Shown here piece after piece: positions 55,853-64,000 of a stretch of 64,000 nucleotides of DNA. The position numbers were made by a program, and so were the translations under genes. The stretch comes from Bog-950 sp964631835 (GTDB lineage Bacteria; Bacteroidota; Bacteroidia; Chitinophagales; LD1). Location: assembly GCA_964631835.1 (NCBI GenBank), contig CAZWAD010000012.1:1-64000 (forward strand), written 5' to 3'. The notes under the pieces are model-generated. The model was not told the DNA's origin. It was given only the letters and a program-made list of their open reading frames with translations, and made no database searches. Position 1 is the first letter of the stretch, and the number at the start of each line of letters is the position of its first letter.

Positions 55853-56149
55853 ATGAAAAACCTCTTTATCCTCATTATAAGCGTTACCATAGCTACATGC
55901 AGTTATGCCCAAACTAATTCACAAACCAGACCTTCATCAATGTATTGTTGTACTAAAGAAGGATGTCCTATGTGTTCGCACGAACCGGGTACCTGTTCAC
56001 ATCACAAAACACCGCTAGTTATGGAAGGTACATATTATTGTACTATGCACCCGGAAGTCACAGCCGATACTACCAGCACATGCACTAAATGCCATATGAA
56101 ACTTGTAAAAATGGGGGAGAAGAAGAAAAAGAAAGTAATGAAGAAATAA
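55853..56149 (+). CDS. Small exported protein with two heavy-metal-binding-like motifs
   Basis: 98 residues: signal peptide (LFILIISVTIATCSYAQ), then two Cys/His-rich units. The second, YYCTMHPEVTADTTSTCTKC followed by HMKLVKMG, is a good match to the heavy-metal-binding domain (YxCPMHP...CPxCGMxL). The first, YCCTKEGCPMCSHEPGTCSHH followed by KTPLV, is a shuffled version of it. A KKKKK tail ends the protein. Probably periplasmic metal binding (copper or similar by family analogy); no transporter lies nearby. Confidence 0.8.
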   Translation: MKNLFILIISVTIATCSYAQTNSQTRPSSMYCCTKEGCPMCSHEPGTCSHHKTPLVMEGTYYCTMHPEVTADTTSTCTKCHMKLVKMGEKKKKKVMKK

Positions 56150-56525
56150 AGAGCTGGGTTGCTTCTCATTTATGTGATATCTGCGTTTTGTACGAAGTTT
56201 GTGAAAAATTATTGTTCTCCTTTTTTTATTTCTTAAATTGTCTTAAGATTGCCATAACAATATGAACAAAACGATAACGGGCTTTATATTTAACCACAGT
56301 CTTTGTCCAGTTATCTCCTCGTTTTTACCAGCGGATTTTATGGTTTGCAGTTTCGAAGTATTCGACATTTATAAACGCGAAGTCAGTATGTTTTTCTGAG
56401 GCTCTGAATTTGTAATTCAGGGTTAAGTATTTTGTTTCTGGAGGTGTTTCGAAATTTACATTCTGCTTGTTCAGAATTACAACACCAGGGAAGTTGTTTT
56501 GCGGGTAAACTGTAAACCTCAATAT
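56150..56525. other. Gap of ~375 nt with no confident gene
   Basis: Mostly A+T-rich. The minus strand has an open frame of 65 codons (56325-56522, TTG start) with a plausible residue mix (for example ETKYLTLNYKFRASEKHTDF), possibly the remnant of a larger gene, but no start signal or family match. Nothing else recognised. Confidence 0.4.
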
Positions 56526-57062
56526 ATGTGGTCATACTTACTGTTTTTATTGCTTGGTCCAAGTGTAGAGCTTAGTAATGAACAAGCCTATCAGGACAGC
56601 CTGTTCATTTACAATACCTATAAGGATAATATCCAAACCCTTAGGGAAACCAACGACCCAAATTATTGGTATCGTCTTGAAGACACTTTGAGTTTTAGCA
56701 CGGCTTGTTCTTTCAGGAGGTTAACACTTTACAATAAAACTTCATACAAACCAGTACTAGTTTACGACAAAAGGGATTTTGGAATTGCTCCTTATTATCC
56801 GGCCCCGTCAGGAATTGTCAGCCAAATACCCGATGTGAGTGTAAATACTGACGTTTTACACGCTTATCGTACCACCGCTTACTCAGTAATTGGACAGGAG
56901 ACAAAGTTTATAGCGGATAAAAATGGGAAGACTATTATGCCATATATCGAAAGGGTATATTATGATGTCGACAATAACATAATTAAAATTGTTAAGCTGA
57001 ATCCTGTTACTTATCTTCCTATAAACCAATCCGAGGGAGAGCCTGTACTGAGTTTTAATTGA
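56526..57062 (+). CDS. Uncharacterised exported protein (178 aa)
   Basis: ATG 56526 gives a short hydrophobic N-terminus (SYLLFLLLGPSVEL); the frame begins at 56499. About 178 residues, probably one domain, with strands such as YRLEDTLSFSTACSFRRLTLY and FGIAPYYPAPSGIVSQIPD. No recognised family. Convergent with the acyl-CoA dehydrogenase gene. Confidence 0.6.
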   Translation: MWSYLLFLLLGPSVELSNEQAYQDSLFIYNTYKDNIQTLRETNDPNYWYRLEDTLSFSTACSFRRLTLYNKTSYKPVLVYDKRDFGIAPYYPAPSGIVSQIPDVSVNTDVLHAYRTTAYSVIGQETKFIADKNGKTIMPYIERVYYDVDNNIIKIVKLNPVTYLPINQSEGEPVLSFN

Positions 57063-57110
57063 TTTAGCTTGTCTGCATTTTTGTCGCTTGTTTCAGAAAT
57101 ATGCAGTAGA

Positions 57111-58289
57111 TTACACTCTGGCTTTTATCATCTGTTTTTCGTGCTTCACTTCTTCCATTTCAATTTTCGAAATTATTTCGTGCATAATCTCAGTAGTGCC
57201 TGCTCCCATCGTCATTAAACGTATGTCGCGGAAAGAACGGGCAATGCCGTAGTCTTCCATATAACCCCAGCCCCCATGAATTTGAAGTGCTTCGTTCACA
57301 ACTTCAAAAGCAGCTTCGCAAACAAAAGCCTTGGCAATGGAAATAATTTTGTAAGCCGCAGGTCCCTTTTCAATAAACTCTGCCACCGCGCGGTATGCCA
57401 GCGAGCGACAGGCTTCGGTAGTTACTGCCATCTTCGCAATTTTATGGCGTAGCACCTGGAACTTGGCAATTGGTCTGCCGAAAGCTTCGCGTTCGTGCAT
57501 GTATTTTTTGGCTTTATCTAACGCCCCTTGACATGATGCTGTACCGGTAATCGCAGCAATCAATCTCTCTTCCTGAAAATTGCTCATAATGTAGTAGAAG
57601 CCAAAATCCTTTTCACCCAACAATGCACTCTTAGGGACTATGCAGTTCTCGAAGAACAACTGCCCGGTATCGCTGGAGTGCATGCCGAGTTTGTTATGAA
57701 CCGGGTTAGCTGAAAAGCCCGGAGTCTTGGTGTCGAAAATAAGTAGTGAAAGCGTGTGTCCTTCACCTGTGCGAACCGCTAGAACAATAAAGTCAGCCAT
57801 ATTACCGTTGGTAATGAACATTTTTGAGCCATTCACTACAAAGTGGTCGCCTTTATCTTCTGCTATTGTTTTAATTCCGCCCACATCGCTGCCAGCCCCG
57901 GGTTCGGTAATGCCGAGTGCTGCAATTTTTTCGCCTTTCAGTGCAGGTGCAAGGTACTTCAGTTTTTGTTCTTCGGTACCCAACGCATTAATAACTGGCA
58001 GCGGTAAATAAGTGTGTGCGTAAAGGGACATAGCTAATCCGCCAATATTCGCTCGAGTCATTTCCTCACTCAAAGCCACAGCAGCCCACATGTCCATGCC
58101 CCCTCCACCATATTCTTCAGGAAAACTTACTCCGAAATACCCCTGCTCGCCCATTTTGCGGAACACCTCGCGCTCGCAAATTTTATTTTGCTCCCAGTAC
58201 TTTACATTGGGAATAATTTCCTTATCAATAAACTGGCGATAAGAATGGCGCAGCAAATCATGCTCAGGCGTAAAAGGATTGGTTGTCAT
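57111..58289 (-). CDS. Acyl-CoA dehydrogenase
   Basis: FAD enzyme of fatty-acid or branched-acyl-CoA oxidation, introducing the alpha-beta double bond. 392 residues. N-terminal helical domain (TPEHDLLRHSYRQFIDKEIIP), middle beta domain with ALGITEPGAGSDVGGIKT and NGSKMFITNG, and C-terminal domain with YMHEREAFGRPIAKFQVLRH, EALQIHGGWGYMEDY and RDIRLMTMGAGTTEIMHEII. The long-chain or glutaryl-like subtype cannot be fixed by eye. Divergent from the carboxymuconolactone-type gene. Confidence 0.95.
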   Translation of the reverse strand: MTTNPFTPEHDLLRHSYRQFIDKEIIPNVKYWEQNKICEREVFRKMGEQGYFGVSFPEEYGGGGMDMWAAVALSEEMTRANIGGLAMSLYAHTYLPLPVINALGTEEQKLKYLAPALKGEKIAALGITEPGAGSDVGGIKTIAEDKGDHFVVNGSKMFITNGNMADFIVLAVRTGEGHTLSLLIFDTKTPGFSANPVHNKLGMHSSDTGQLFFENCIVPKSALLGEKDFGFYYIMSNFQEERLIAAITGTASCQGALDKAKKYMHEREAFGRPIAKFQVLRHKIAKMAVTTEACRSLAYRAVAEFIEKGPAAYKIISIAKAFVCEAAFEVVNEALQIHGGWGYMEDYGIARSFRDIRLMTMGAGTTEIMHEIISKIEMEEVKHEKQMIKARV

Positions 58290-58361
58290 ACTGTTTCTGA
58301 TTTTGTATAACGAATGTAGAAAATTGCAAGGATTTGTTTCTTTGCGACCAAATGAATTGTG

Positions 58362-58901
58362 ATGCCTCCACGCCTTTTGCCATTAACTGAAAAACAACTA
58401 TCGCCCGATACCCAAGCGGCTTTCGAAAAACATGTGCGTGAACACCACTCTCGTATTACCAACATGAAAGCCACCATGGGGCGCTCGGTGCTGGCGTTTG
58501 AAATTTATATGCGCTGGTACGAGTTGTACGAAAAAGTAAAAACCATTACCGGTGAGCGCATGGCGTATCTTTTTGCGCATGCTATATCGCAGGGCAGCAA
58601 CTGCCCGCTGTGCACCACTTACTTCCGAAAAATAATTATGGAAAATGGCGAAAAACCCGAAGATCTTTCTTTAACCGAAGAAGAACAAATGCTTCTCGAT
58701 TTCGGCAGCGAAATATCCGTTAACAGTAGCGAAGTGAACAGCGATTTATATGATAACATGGCAAAAAAATACTCTGAAGAAGAAATGGTGGTGCTCGTTT
58801 CTTTTGCCGGTCAAATGATTGCTACGAACGTATTTAGCAACGTGTTTGAAGTAGAGATTGATGAATATCTGGCACCTTACAGTTCGTTGAAGAAATCCTA
58901 G
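58362..58901 (+). CDS. Carboxymuconolactone decarboxylase (AhpD-like) family protein
   Basis: About 179 residues, all-helical. The CMD block is ITGERMAYLFAHAISQGSNCPLCTTYFRKII, with a CxxC pair (CPLC) as in AhpD-type peroxidase partners; a second helical segment EEEMVVLVSFAGQMIATNVF follows. Thus a thiol-based antioxidant role is possible. Starts at ATG 58362 (a GTG three bases upstream is the alternative). An SDR gene follows in the same direction after 86 nt that hold a CTAAATC repeat. Confidence 0.85.
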   Translation: MPPRLLPLTEKQLSPDTQAAFEKHVREHHSRITNMKATMGRSVLAFEIYMRWYELYEKVKTITGERMAYLFAHAISQGSNCPLCTTYFRKIIMENGEKPEDLSLTEEEQMLLDFGSEISVNSSEVNSDLYDNMAKKYSEEEMVVLVSFAGQMIATNVFSNVFEVEIDEYLAPYSSLKKS

Positions 58902-58909
58902 ACACAAAA

Positions 58910-58927
58910 TTCTAAATCCTAAATCTG
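58910..58927. repeat. CTAAATC-type heptanucleotide repeat, ~2.5 copies
   Basis: TTCTAAA TCCTAAA TCT between the CMD and SDR genes. Short, but again 7 nt. Confidence 0.4.
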
Positions 58928-58987
58928 CGCAAGTGTTTTTTCTTTTAGAGGTTTGTATTCAGAGTTTAGTGTTTTTAAAAATAAAAT

Positions 58988-59794
58988 ATGCTATACAATC
59001 TTAAAAACAAAGTAGCCTTCATTACCGGTGCTGCACATGGACAAGGGCGTGCTGCGGCCATTGCGCTCGCTAGAGAAGGTGTGAACATTGCAGCATTTGA
59101 TATTGGCAAACAGCTCACCTATCCGAGATACAAATTCGGATCAAAGGATGAACTGGCATCGCTGAAAAAAGAATGTGAAAAGTTGGACGTACAGTGCCTG
59201 ATTCATAAAGGGGATGTTCGATCCGATAAGAATGTGACCAAAGCAGTAAAAGCAACCCATAAAAAATTCGGACGGATAGACATCCTGTTTAACAATGCGG
59301 GAATTTGCGCTTATGGTCTTTCGCATGAGTTAAGCGAAAGTGAATGGGACAATATGCTCGGTATAAATTTGAAAGGAGCGTGGCTTGTAGCTCGCAGGGT
59401 AATTCCTATTATGATTAAGCAGAAGAGTGGGGTTATTCTGAATAATTCCTCAGTGCTTGGGTTGCGTGGTGCTAACCGCCTTTCGCATTATGTGGCAAGC
59501 AAATGGGGCTTAACCGGTTTTACAAAATCGCTGGCTATTGAACTGGCACAATACAACATACGGGCAATTTCCATTCACCCCACAGGTGTCAATACTCCTA
59601 TGCAGGACGGACTAGCGGCTATTGAAGGCGCCACTCCGCTCGAAATTGCAGAGCGTTCGGCAGGCAATCTGCTTCCCGTTCCGTGGGTGGAATCAAAAGA
59701 TGTGGCAAATGCTGTTGTCTTTCTTTCTTCTGATGCCGCCAGGTATCTAACTGGTACTGAATTTGTAGTTGATGCGGGATTATTAACCCGGTAG
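58988..59794 (+). CDS. Short-chain dehydrogenase/reductase (SDR)
   Basis: 268 residues. Classical SDR features: NAD(P)-binding TGAAHGQGRAAA (~13-24), an acidic residue in AAFDIG that suggests NAD preference, NNAG (~105), catalytic Ser in NNSSVLG, and YVASK (Tyr/Lys, ~165). The end FVVDAGLLTR is also typical. The extra loop (YPRYKFGSKDELASLKKE) and GAAHGQG resemble mycofactocin-type SDRs, but no mycofactocin genes are here. Substrate unknown. The HAD gene follows 11 nt later. Confidence 0.94.
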   Translation: MLYNLKNKVAFITGAAHGQGRAAAIALAREGVNIAAFDIGKQLTYPRYKFGSKDELASLKKECEKLDVQCLIHKGDVRSDKNVTKAVKATHKKFGRIDILFNNAGICAYGLSHELSESEWDNMLGINLKGAWLVARRVIPIMIKQKSGVILNNSSVLGLRGANRLSHYVASKWGLTGFTKSLAIELAQYNIRAISIHPTGVNTPMQDGLAAIEGATPLEIAERSAGNLLPVPWVESKDVANAVVFLSSDAARYLTGTEFVVDAGLLTR

Positions 59795-59805
59795 TAGGCA
59801 CTATT

Positions 59806-60435
59806 GTGAACAATTTCAAAAACCTGATTTTTGATATTGGCAATGTCATTATCGACATTGATGTGAGTGTTACCGTTGCCGAATTTCAGAAATTGGCAAC
59901 TGTTGACTTTACGGAAATAATTTCGTACTCCAAACAACACCATGTTTTCGATGCGCTCGAGAAAGGAGAGATAACTCCGCAGCAGTTTCGCAATGAGTTG
60001 AAAAGGTTTATGAAGCCAAATGTTAGCGATGCTCAAATCAACGCGGCCTGGAATTCCATACTTATTCATTACCCGCAGCAAAAATTTAGCCTGTTGAAAG
60101 AACTCAAAACGAAGTATAAGACTTTCGCTCTCAGCAACACGAATGAAATTCACATCGCAACCTTTAACGAGTCAGTGAAAAGAATTTTCAGCGCTGATAA
60201 TTTTGAAAGTTTCTTTCACCGCGCTTATTATTCCAGTGACTGGGGCATGCGCAAACCTGACAAAAAATTTTACGAATTAGTGCTGCAAAAAGAAAATCTT
60301 ATTGCCCGTGAGACGTTCTTTGTTGACGATAACTTGGAAAACGTGGAAGCAGCCAAGAGATTAGGGATACATGCATATCAGCTTAAGGAGAGCGATAAGC
60401 TACATGAGCTTTTGCGCGAAACGGAAGTGATATGA
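59806..60435 (+). CDS. HAD-IA family hydrolase (YihX-like)
   Basis: 209 residues. HAD motif I LIFDIGNVIIDID, cap helices, motif II ALSNTNEIH, Lys motif in GMRKPDKKFY and motif IV TFFVDDNLENVEAAKRLG. The GNVI...D variant and overall pattern resemble E. coli YihX, a sugar-phosphate phosphatase. Start is GTG 59806. Overlaps the next gene by 4 nt. Confidence 0.93.
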   Translation: MNNFKNLIFDIGNVIIDIDVSVTVAEFQKLATVDFTEIISYSKQHHVFDALEKGEITPQQFRNELKRFMKPNVSDAQINAAWNSILIHYPQQKFSLLKELKTKYKTFALSNTNEIHIATFNESVKRIFSADNFESFFHRAYYSSDWGMRKPDKKFYELVLQKENLIARETFFVDDNLENVEAAKRLGIHAYQLKESDKLHELLRETEVI

Positions 60436-61385
60436 ACTTGAAAAAAGCATTAGGGTTTTTTCTTTTTAGTGTCATTTGCCTTTTGGCAAAAGCAGGGAAC
60501 GGATTTGTGTTTTTGGCGGATACTTCGAAACTATTCTATGTAAGCGACAACCAGATTTATTCTCCCGATAAAAGGGAGTTGCTATATTTTCAAAAAGGCA
60601 ACATTTTCTTCAAAGGTTCCAATGAGGACAAGTCAAACATCTTTCTTCTTACAACTTCGATGAATATTGCAAGCGAAAAGTATGAACTGATTTATGAAAG
60701 AGGAGACCGGCAACCAACCTATTCTTTCCGCAAAAACAAGTTTTATTCAAAGAAGAATGTGACTGAGGATGATGAAGAGAAAAAGGAGTTAATTCACATG
60801 GAGCAATCAAAAAAGTGGCTTGCATTTTATTCCTCTGCTAATGACTCGCTACTTGGTTATTACAATTCTGATACGCTTCCGGCCTCCACAGCAATTATTG
60901 TTGCTTATACTTTGCTCAAGAAGTTTGAACTGGAAAAACGGTCTTCTGAGCTGTTCAAAGAAGTTCCTAGAACACAAAATTCGTATTCAACCATTAAACC
61001 GTTTTGGGGAAATACCACAGCTAATGAATGGCTTTGGGATGAAAACATTTTTCGCCCGCGCTGGAACGTTGACCCGCGATTTGCCTGGGCATTTGACGGA
61101 GAAACAGTTAAACCATTCTACGGAAACAACATTTACGACCAGTACTCCTGGGATGGAGAAATTTTCAAACCTCTTTGGAGAACCAACCGGGCGCAGGAAT
61201 GGAGTTGGGATGGCAAAATCCTAAAACCAATTTGGGATACCGATTGGGCAAATCAATATAAAATTGAAGACGGAGTTATTCACCCTTGGTCAAACGTTCA
61301 CCCCGAAAAGGAATGGCAGCTTAATGGAAATTTGCCAATACCGCTCATTGTATTAATTATCAGCGGAATTGCACAACCGGAGTAA
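60432..61385 (+). CDS. Exported WDG-repeat protein
   Basis: 317 residues with signal peptide (ALGFFLFSVICLLAKAG). The C-terminal third (residues ~185-305) has about five repeats of ~24 residues built on W-x-W-D-G-x-x-x-K-P-x-W: TIKPFWGNTTANEWLWDENI, FAWAFDGETVKPFYGN, YSWDGEIFKPLWRTN, WSWDGKILKPIWDTD, QYKIEDGVIHPWSN. I know no named family for it. The repeats may form a small beta-propeller or solenoid that binds sugars or protein. Coupled to the HAD gene by a 4-nt overlap. Confidence 0.75.
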   Translation: MNLKKALGFFLFSVICLLAKAGNGFVFLADTSKLFYVSDNQIYSPDKRELLYFQKGNIFFKGSNEDKSNIFLLTTSMNIASEKYELIYERGDRQPTYSFRKNKFYSKKNVTEDDEEKKELIHMEQSKKWLAFYSSANDSLLGYYNSDTLPASTAIIVAYTLLKKFELEKRSSELFKEVPRTQNSYSTIKPFWGNTTANEWLWDENIFRPRWNVDPRFAWAFDGETVKPFYGNNIYDQYSWDGEIFKPLWRTNRAQEWSWDGKILKPIWDTDWANQYKIEDGVIHPWSNVHPEKEWQLNGNLPIPLIVLIISGIAQPE

Positions 61386-61434
61386 TTCATTTGTAATTAT
61401 AGTTTACCTTAGCGTCCGACAAAAAAAGAATACC

Positions 61435-61722
61435 ATGAGGCAATTCATTTTATATAGTTCTATTTTGGTGTTTTTAGGAGTATGCGGATGTAACTTTAAA
61501 GCGAAAGATAAAACACTGTTGCCCCCGTCTCCTCCTAAGGACGACATACAGCTTAAACTTTCGCAGCTTGCTTCCGATAAAGACCACGTTTGCGGAATGA
61601 GTATTGAGGAAGGAAGTATAACTGATACAGCTTCCTATAATGGAAAGCTGTACGGGTTTTGTGCGGCAGAATGTAAAGCCGAATTCTTAAAGTCTCCGGA
61701 CACTTATTTATCACAGCAATAA
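61435..61722 (+). CDS. YHS-domain lipoprotein
   Basis: 95 residues from ATG 61435. Lipobox GVCGC (~14-18), then a Lys-rich linker and a short YHS-type domain with CGMSIEEGSITDTASYNGKLYGFC and CKAEFLKSPDTYL; Cys at the first and later positions are the metal sites of YHS domains. Probably metal binding in the periplasm. The FabH-like gene starts 10 nt later. Confidence 0.8.
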   Translation: MRQFILYSSILVFLGVCGCNFKAKDKTLLPPSPPKDDIQLKLSQLASDKDHVCGMSIEEGSITDTASYNGKLYGFCAAECKAEFLKSPDTYLSQQ

Positions 61723-61732
61723 TTCAATAAGC

Positions 61733-62731
61733 ATGTTTTCGAGTAAGATTACCGGAGTGGGAATGTACGTACCCGAAAAGGTGGTTACCAATGACGACCT
61801 TTCTAAACTTATGGACACCAGTGATGAATGGATTACCGAGCGTACCGGAATAAAAGAAAGGCGGTTCTATAAAGAGGGGGAAGATACCGTTTCCAATATG
61901 GGTGCCAGGGCGGCCCAAACAGCTCTTGACCATGCAGGTAAAAAAGCGGAAGACGTTGACATGATAATTTTCGCAACGCTCAGTCCCGATTATCATTTCC
62001 CGGGTTCTGGTGTCCTTCTTCAGCGTAAATTATCTTTCAGAAATATTCCTGCTTTGGACGTCCGTGCCCAGTGCTCGGGATTTATCTACGGGCTCTCTGT
62101 AGCTGACCAGTATATTAAGACAGGTACTTGTAAAACAGTTCTTCTCGTTGGCTCCGAAGTTCAAACTAATGTTTTTGAGTTAAGTACGCGCGGCAGGGAC
62201 TTAGCTGTAATTTTTGGTGACGGTGCAGGGGCGGTAGTTTTGGAAGCTACTGAAGAGAAAAACAAAGGAGTTCTTGCTGTCAAATTGCACAGCGATGGAA
62301 AATTTGCTGAAGAACTTTACCTCGAACACCCCGGCTCAAGGAAAAAAGTTCGTATTAGTGCCGAAATGATTGAAAAAGGAGAGTTCCTTCCTTACATGAA
62401 TGGAAAATTAGTTTTCATGAACGCGGTGAAATATTTCCCCGAAGTAATCCGAGAGGCGCTCACGGAATGTAATTTGAAAGAAAGCGATATTGACCTGCTC
62501 ATTCCTCATCAAGCTAATGCGCGCATAACGGCCCATGTTCAAAAAGAATTCAACCTGCCCGATGAAAAGGTTATTTCTAATATTCATAAGTATGGTAATA
62601 CTACTGCGGCTTCTATTCCCATCGGGTTATACGAAGCACTGCATGGTGGAAAAATTAAGGAAGGCGATTTGATAGCAATTGCTGGCTTCGGCTCAGGGTT
62701 TACTTGGGCTAGCGCCTTAATCCGCTGGTGA
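61733..62731 (+). CDS. fabH: 3-oxoacyl-ACP synthase III family protein (FabH-like)
   Basis: Condenses an acyl-CoA with malonyl-ACP to start fatty-acid synthesis. 332 residues. Catalytic Cys in DVRAQCSGFIYGL (~residue 113), His in LIPHQANARI (~260) and Asn in GNTTAASIP (~290). Other family blocks: TSDEWITERTGIKERRF at the N-terminus and FGDGAGAVVLEA. Bacteroidota often have more than one FabH-like copy; this one could serve another acyl pathway. Confidence 0.93.
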   Translation: MFSSKITGVGMYVPEKVVTNDDLSKLMDTSDEWITERTGIKERRFYKEGEDTVSNMGARAAQTALDHAGKKAEDVDMIIFATLSPDYHFPGSGVLLQRKLSFRNIPALDVRAQCSGFIYGLSVADQYIKTGTCKTVLLVGSEVQTNVFELSTRGRDLAVIFGDGAGAVVLEATEEKNKGVLAVKLHSDGKFAEELYLEHPGSRKKVRISAEMIEKGEFLPYMNGKLVFMNAVKYFPEVIREALTECNLKESDIDLLIPHQANARITAHVQKEFNLPDEKVISNIHKYGNTTAASIPIGLYEALHGGKIKEGDLIAIAGFGSGFTWASALIRW

Positions 62732-63265
62732 TTATTGCACTTTCCTGCCCTTAGCCACCCGCTGGTTTACGTCCATTTTCATTATCTTCCTCAGGTCAAC
62801 CATCAGAAAAGCGTATTTGCTGTCTGGGTCGGTGTAATATAGCTCATTGTAGTAATGAACTTTCCCCATTTCGTTCTTCCATTCCGATGCTAGGAGCATG
62901 TATTTTTCACCTTTGTCAGGATTAACTCCGAAACTCAGATAATGGTCATCGCTCATTTCAAAGCTCACCAGCATTTTATTCTGCCGAGGTATTTCGGTCA
63001 GCACTCCGGGAGTTCCTCTGCGTATAATAATTTCGTCTACTTTTCTTCCCTTTATCGTCTTGATTTTTCCATGAACTATCTGGGTGGACCCCTCGGTAAG
63101 TTCGCGATGCAGCACAATGGTACGTGACACATAAAACTGAATACGTTTCACCTGCTCATCGCTCCAGTTATGGTTTTTTTTCATGGCATCGGTGTACGGA
63201 ACTAAGTTTTTACAGGATGTAGTCAGCAAAAGAGGCGCTATGAACAGGATTAATTTTTTCAGCAT
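62732..63265 (-). CDS. Uncharacterised lipoprotein
   Basis: ATG 63265 gives LKKLILFIAPLLLTTSC with lipobox TTSC; the frame begins at 63292 with nine more residues. About 177 residues, no family I recognise, with a basic C-terminus (KMDVNQRVAKGRKVQ). Its stop abuts that of fabH. Confidence 0.65.
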   Translation of the reverse strand: MLKKLILFIAPLLLTTSCKNLVPYTDAMKKNHNWSDEQVKRIQFYVSRTIVLHRELTEGSTQIVHGKIKTIKGRKVDEIIIRRGTPGVLTEIPRQNKMLVSFEMSDDHYLSFGVNPDKGEKYMLLASEWKNEMGKVHYYNELYYTDPDSKYAFLMVDLRKIMKMDVNQRVAKGRKVQ

Positions 63266-63394
63266 GATTTTCTTTATCGTTACGGTTTTCAATTAAAGTG
63301 CCAATAAACCCTTGGATTCTGAAAACCCTGAAAGGTTTATTGTGAAGAAGAAAATTTTAATACTTTTTTAGAAATAGGAGAGAAGCTGGCGGTT

Positions 63395-63793
63395 TTAAAG
63401 AATTCTTTTTCCGTCTTTGTCAAATACCTTCATCGAATCATCTCGGTACTCGGCTTTTACGGAAAGCCGTTCAAAGATGCTGTTAATCAGCGAAAGCAGA
63501 ATGCTGAAAAGCAATGCCCACCAAAAGCTGTCCACATAAAATGAAGGTGTAAGCACCCAGGCGGCAATTTCAATAATGAATGCATTGATAACTAAAAGAA
63601 ATAAGCCAAGCGTAACAATAGTTGCAGGAATAGTCAGAAAAATAAGAATTGGTTTTACCGATACATTCAGCACCGCAAGCAGTGCTGCAAGAATAAGTGC
63701 ATAGAAGAAACTTTCCAGGTGTACACCGGGTAAAATATACGCAGCAAGTATGGCTGCCGCAGAATTCAGAAAAAGCTTGATAATAAAGTCCAT
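63395..63793 (-). CDS. Phage-holin-like family IV membrane protein
   Basis: 132 residues with four membrane helices (FLNSAAAILAAYILPGVHLE, FYALILAALLAVLNVSVKPIL, a third with TLGLFLLVINAFIIEIAAW and a fourth with FWWALLFSILLSLINSIFE). This is the YvlD/holin IV layout common as a lone chromosomal gene. Function is not established. Confidence 0.88.
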   Translation of the reverse strand: MDFIIKLFLNSAAAILAAYILPGVHLESFFYALILAALLAVLNVSVKPILIFLTIPATIVTLGLFLLVINAFIIEIAAWVLTPSFYVDSFWWALLFSILLSLINSIFERLSVKAEYRDDSMKVFDKDGKRIL

Positions 63794-63854
63794 ACTTCAA
63801 TAACGTAAACGGAGCGAAAATAACTTATGCAGAAGGATATTTTACCAAAAATTT

Positions 63855-64000
63855 TTATCTCGTGGCTTTGATATATCCGTATCCTTCGCTTTGCTTCACA
63901 ATAATTTCGTAAATGCCATCAGGCACCGTTCTCACCCCGGCTATCAGCATGCTTGTATCTACATTATTCTTTTTCATAGCCACTTCGCAAACACGGAATG
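63855..64000 (-). CDS. DsrE-like family protein (5' end cut by the window edge)
   Basis: The minus frame from the right edge to the TAA at 63855-63857 gives 47 residues and ends SEGYGYIKATR. The stretch FRVCEVAMKKNNVDTSML followed by IAGVRTVPDGIYEIIVKQSE fits the C-terminus of DsrE/DsrF-like periplasmic proteins (C...L....I....L..GV..VP.G..EI...Q..G..Y). Most of the gene lies outside the window. Confidence 0.7.
   Translation of the reverse strand, partial: FRVCEVAMKKNNVDTSMLIAGVRTVPDGIYEIIVKQSEGYGYIKATR

Overview
The window is a chromosomal segment of a free-living, aerobic member of the Bacteroidota (phylum-level call only). The evidence is a PorP/SprF-like protein next to a TPR-PD40-OmpA protein (type IX secretion/gliding families), at least four exported proteins with a type IX C-terminal sorting domain, TAnnTTTG-like promoter boxes, few Shine-Dalgarno sequences, quinone-type PyrD, aconitase and a cytochrome c protein. 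Both ends cut genes: ftsK at the left (only the last few codons missing) and a DsrE-like gene at the right.

Layout. 1-9.5 kb is core: ftsK, tRNA-Leu(CAA), the PorP/PorE-like pair, rsmE, a DUF4159 protein, a GT39-like membrane glycosyltransferase and pyrD. 9.5-18.5 kb is accessory: a degenerate 21-nt repeat array, a small helical protein bracketed by direct repeats, then a complete type I restriction-modification operon hsdM-hsdS-fic-hsdR, then a small protein of an uncharacterised family with an fn3-like end. 18.5-41 kb is mixed housekeeping and envelope: VOC lipoprotein, phosphodiester glycosidase, metallophosphoesterase, M1 peptidase, SRPBCC, OsmC, SirB-cytochrome c, beta-barrel, GlcD-like oxidase, a MacB-type permease, a PIF1-like helicase, two T9SS cargo proteins, aconitase, CrcB, an outer-membrane lipoprotein-sorting-like protein and a 1027-residue VPS10/BNR protein. 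41-48 kb is again accessory: a second member of the fn3-like family preceded by a strongly periodic 21-nt (7-residue) repeat array, an Xre regulator, a small membrane protein, a very large T9SS-exported peptidoglycan hydrolase and an FkbM-like protein. 48-64 kb returns to envelope and metabolism: T9SS cargo, CvfB, WbqC, a DUF3857/transglutaminase TPR protein, small metal-binding proteins, acyl-CoA dehydrogenase, CMD, SDR, HAD, a WDG-repeat protein, FabH-like synthase and a holin-like membrane protein.

Main points of interest. (1) In hsdM-hsdS-fic-hsdR a palindrome lies directly before fic, so Fic (which has a C-terminal winged helix) could control itself and the restriction subunit separately from the methylase. 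(2) Three places hold degenerate tandem repeats of exactly 21 nt, two of which share a core; one array flanks a small gene that is bracketed by about 85-bp direct repeats. (3) Short tandem repeats with a 7-nt unit recur at eight places, several inside coding sequence, including two different signal peptides that carry the same CATTTTT repeat. Since 7 is not a multiple of 3, copy-number slips would shift the reading frame. (4) A 1124-residue T9SS protein joins a lysozyme-like domain to an amidase.

All calls come from reading the sequence and recalling family motifs; no database search was run. Positions of short motifs may be off by a base or two.
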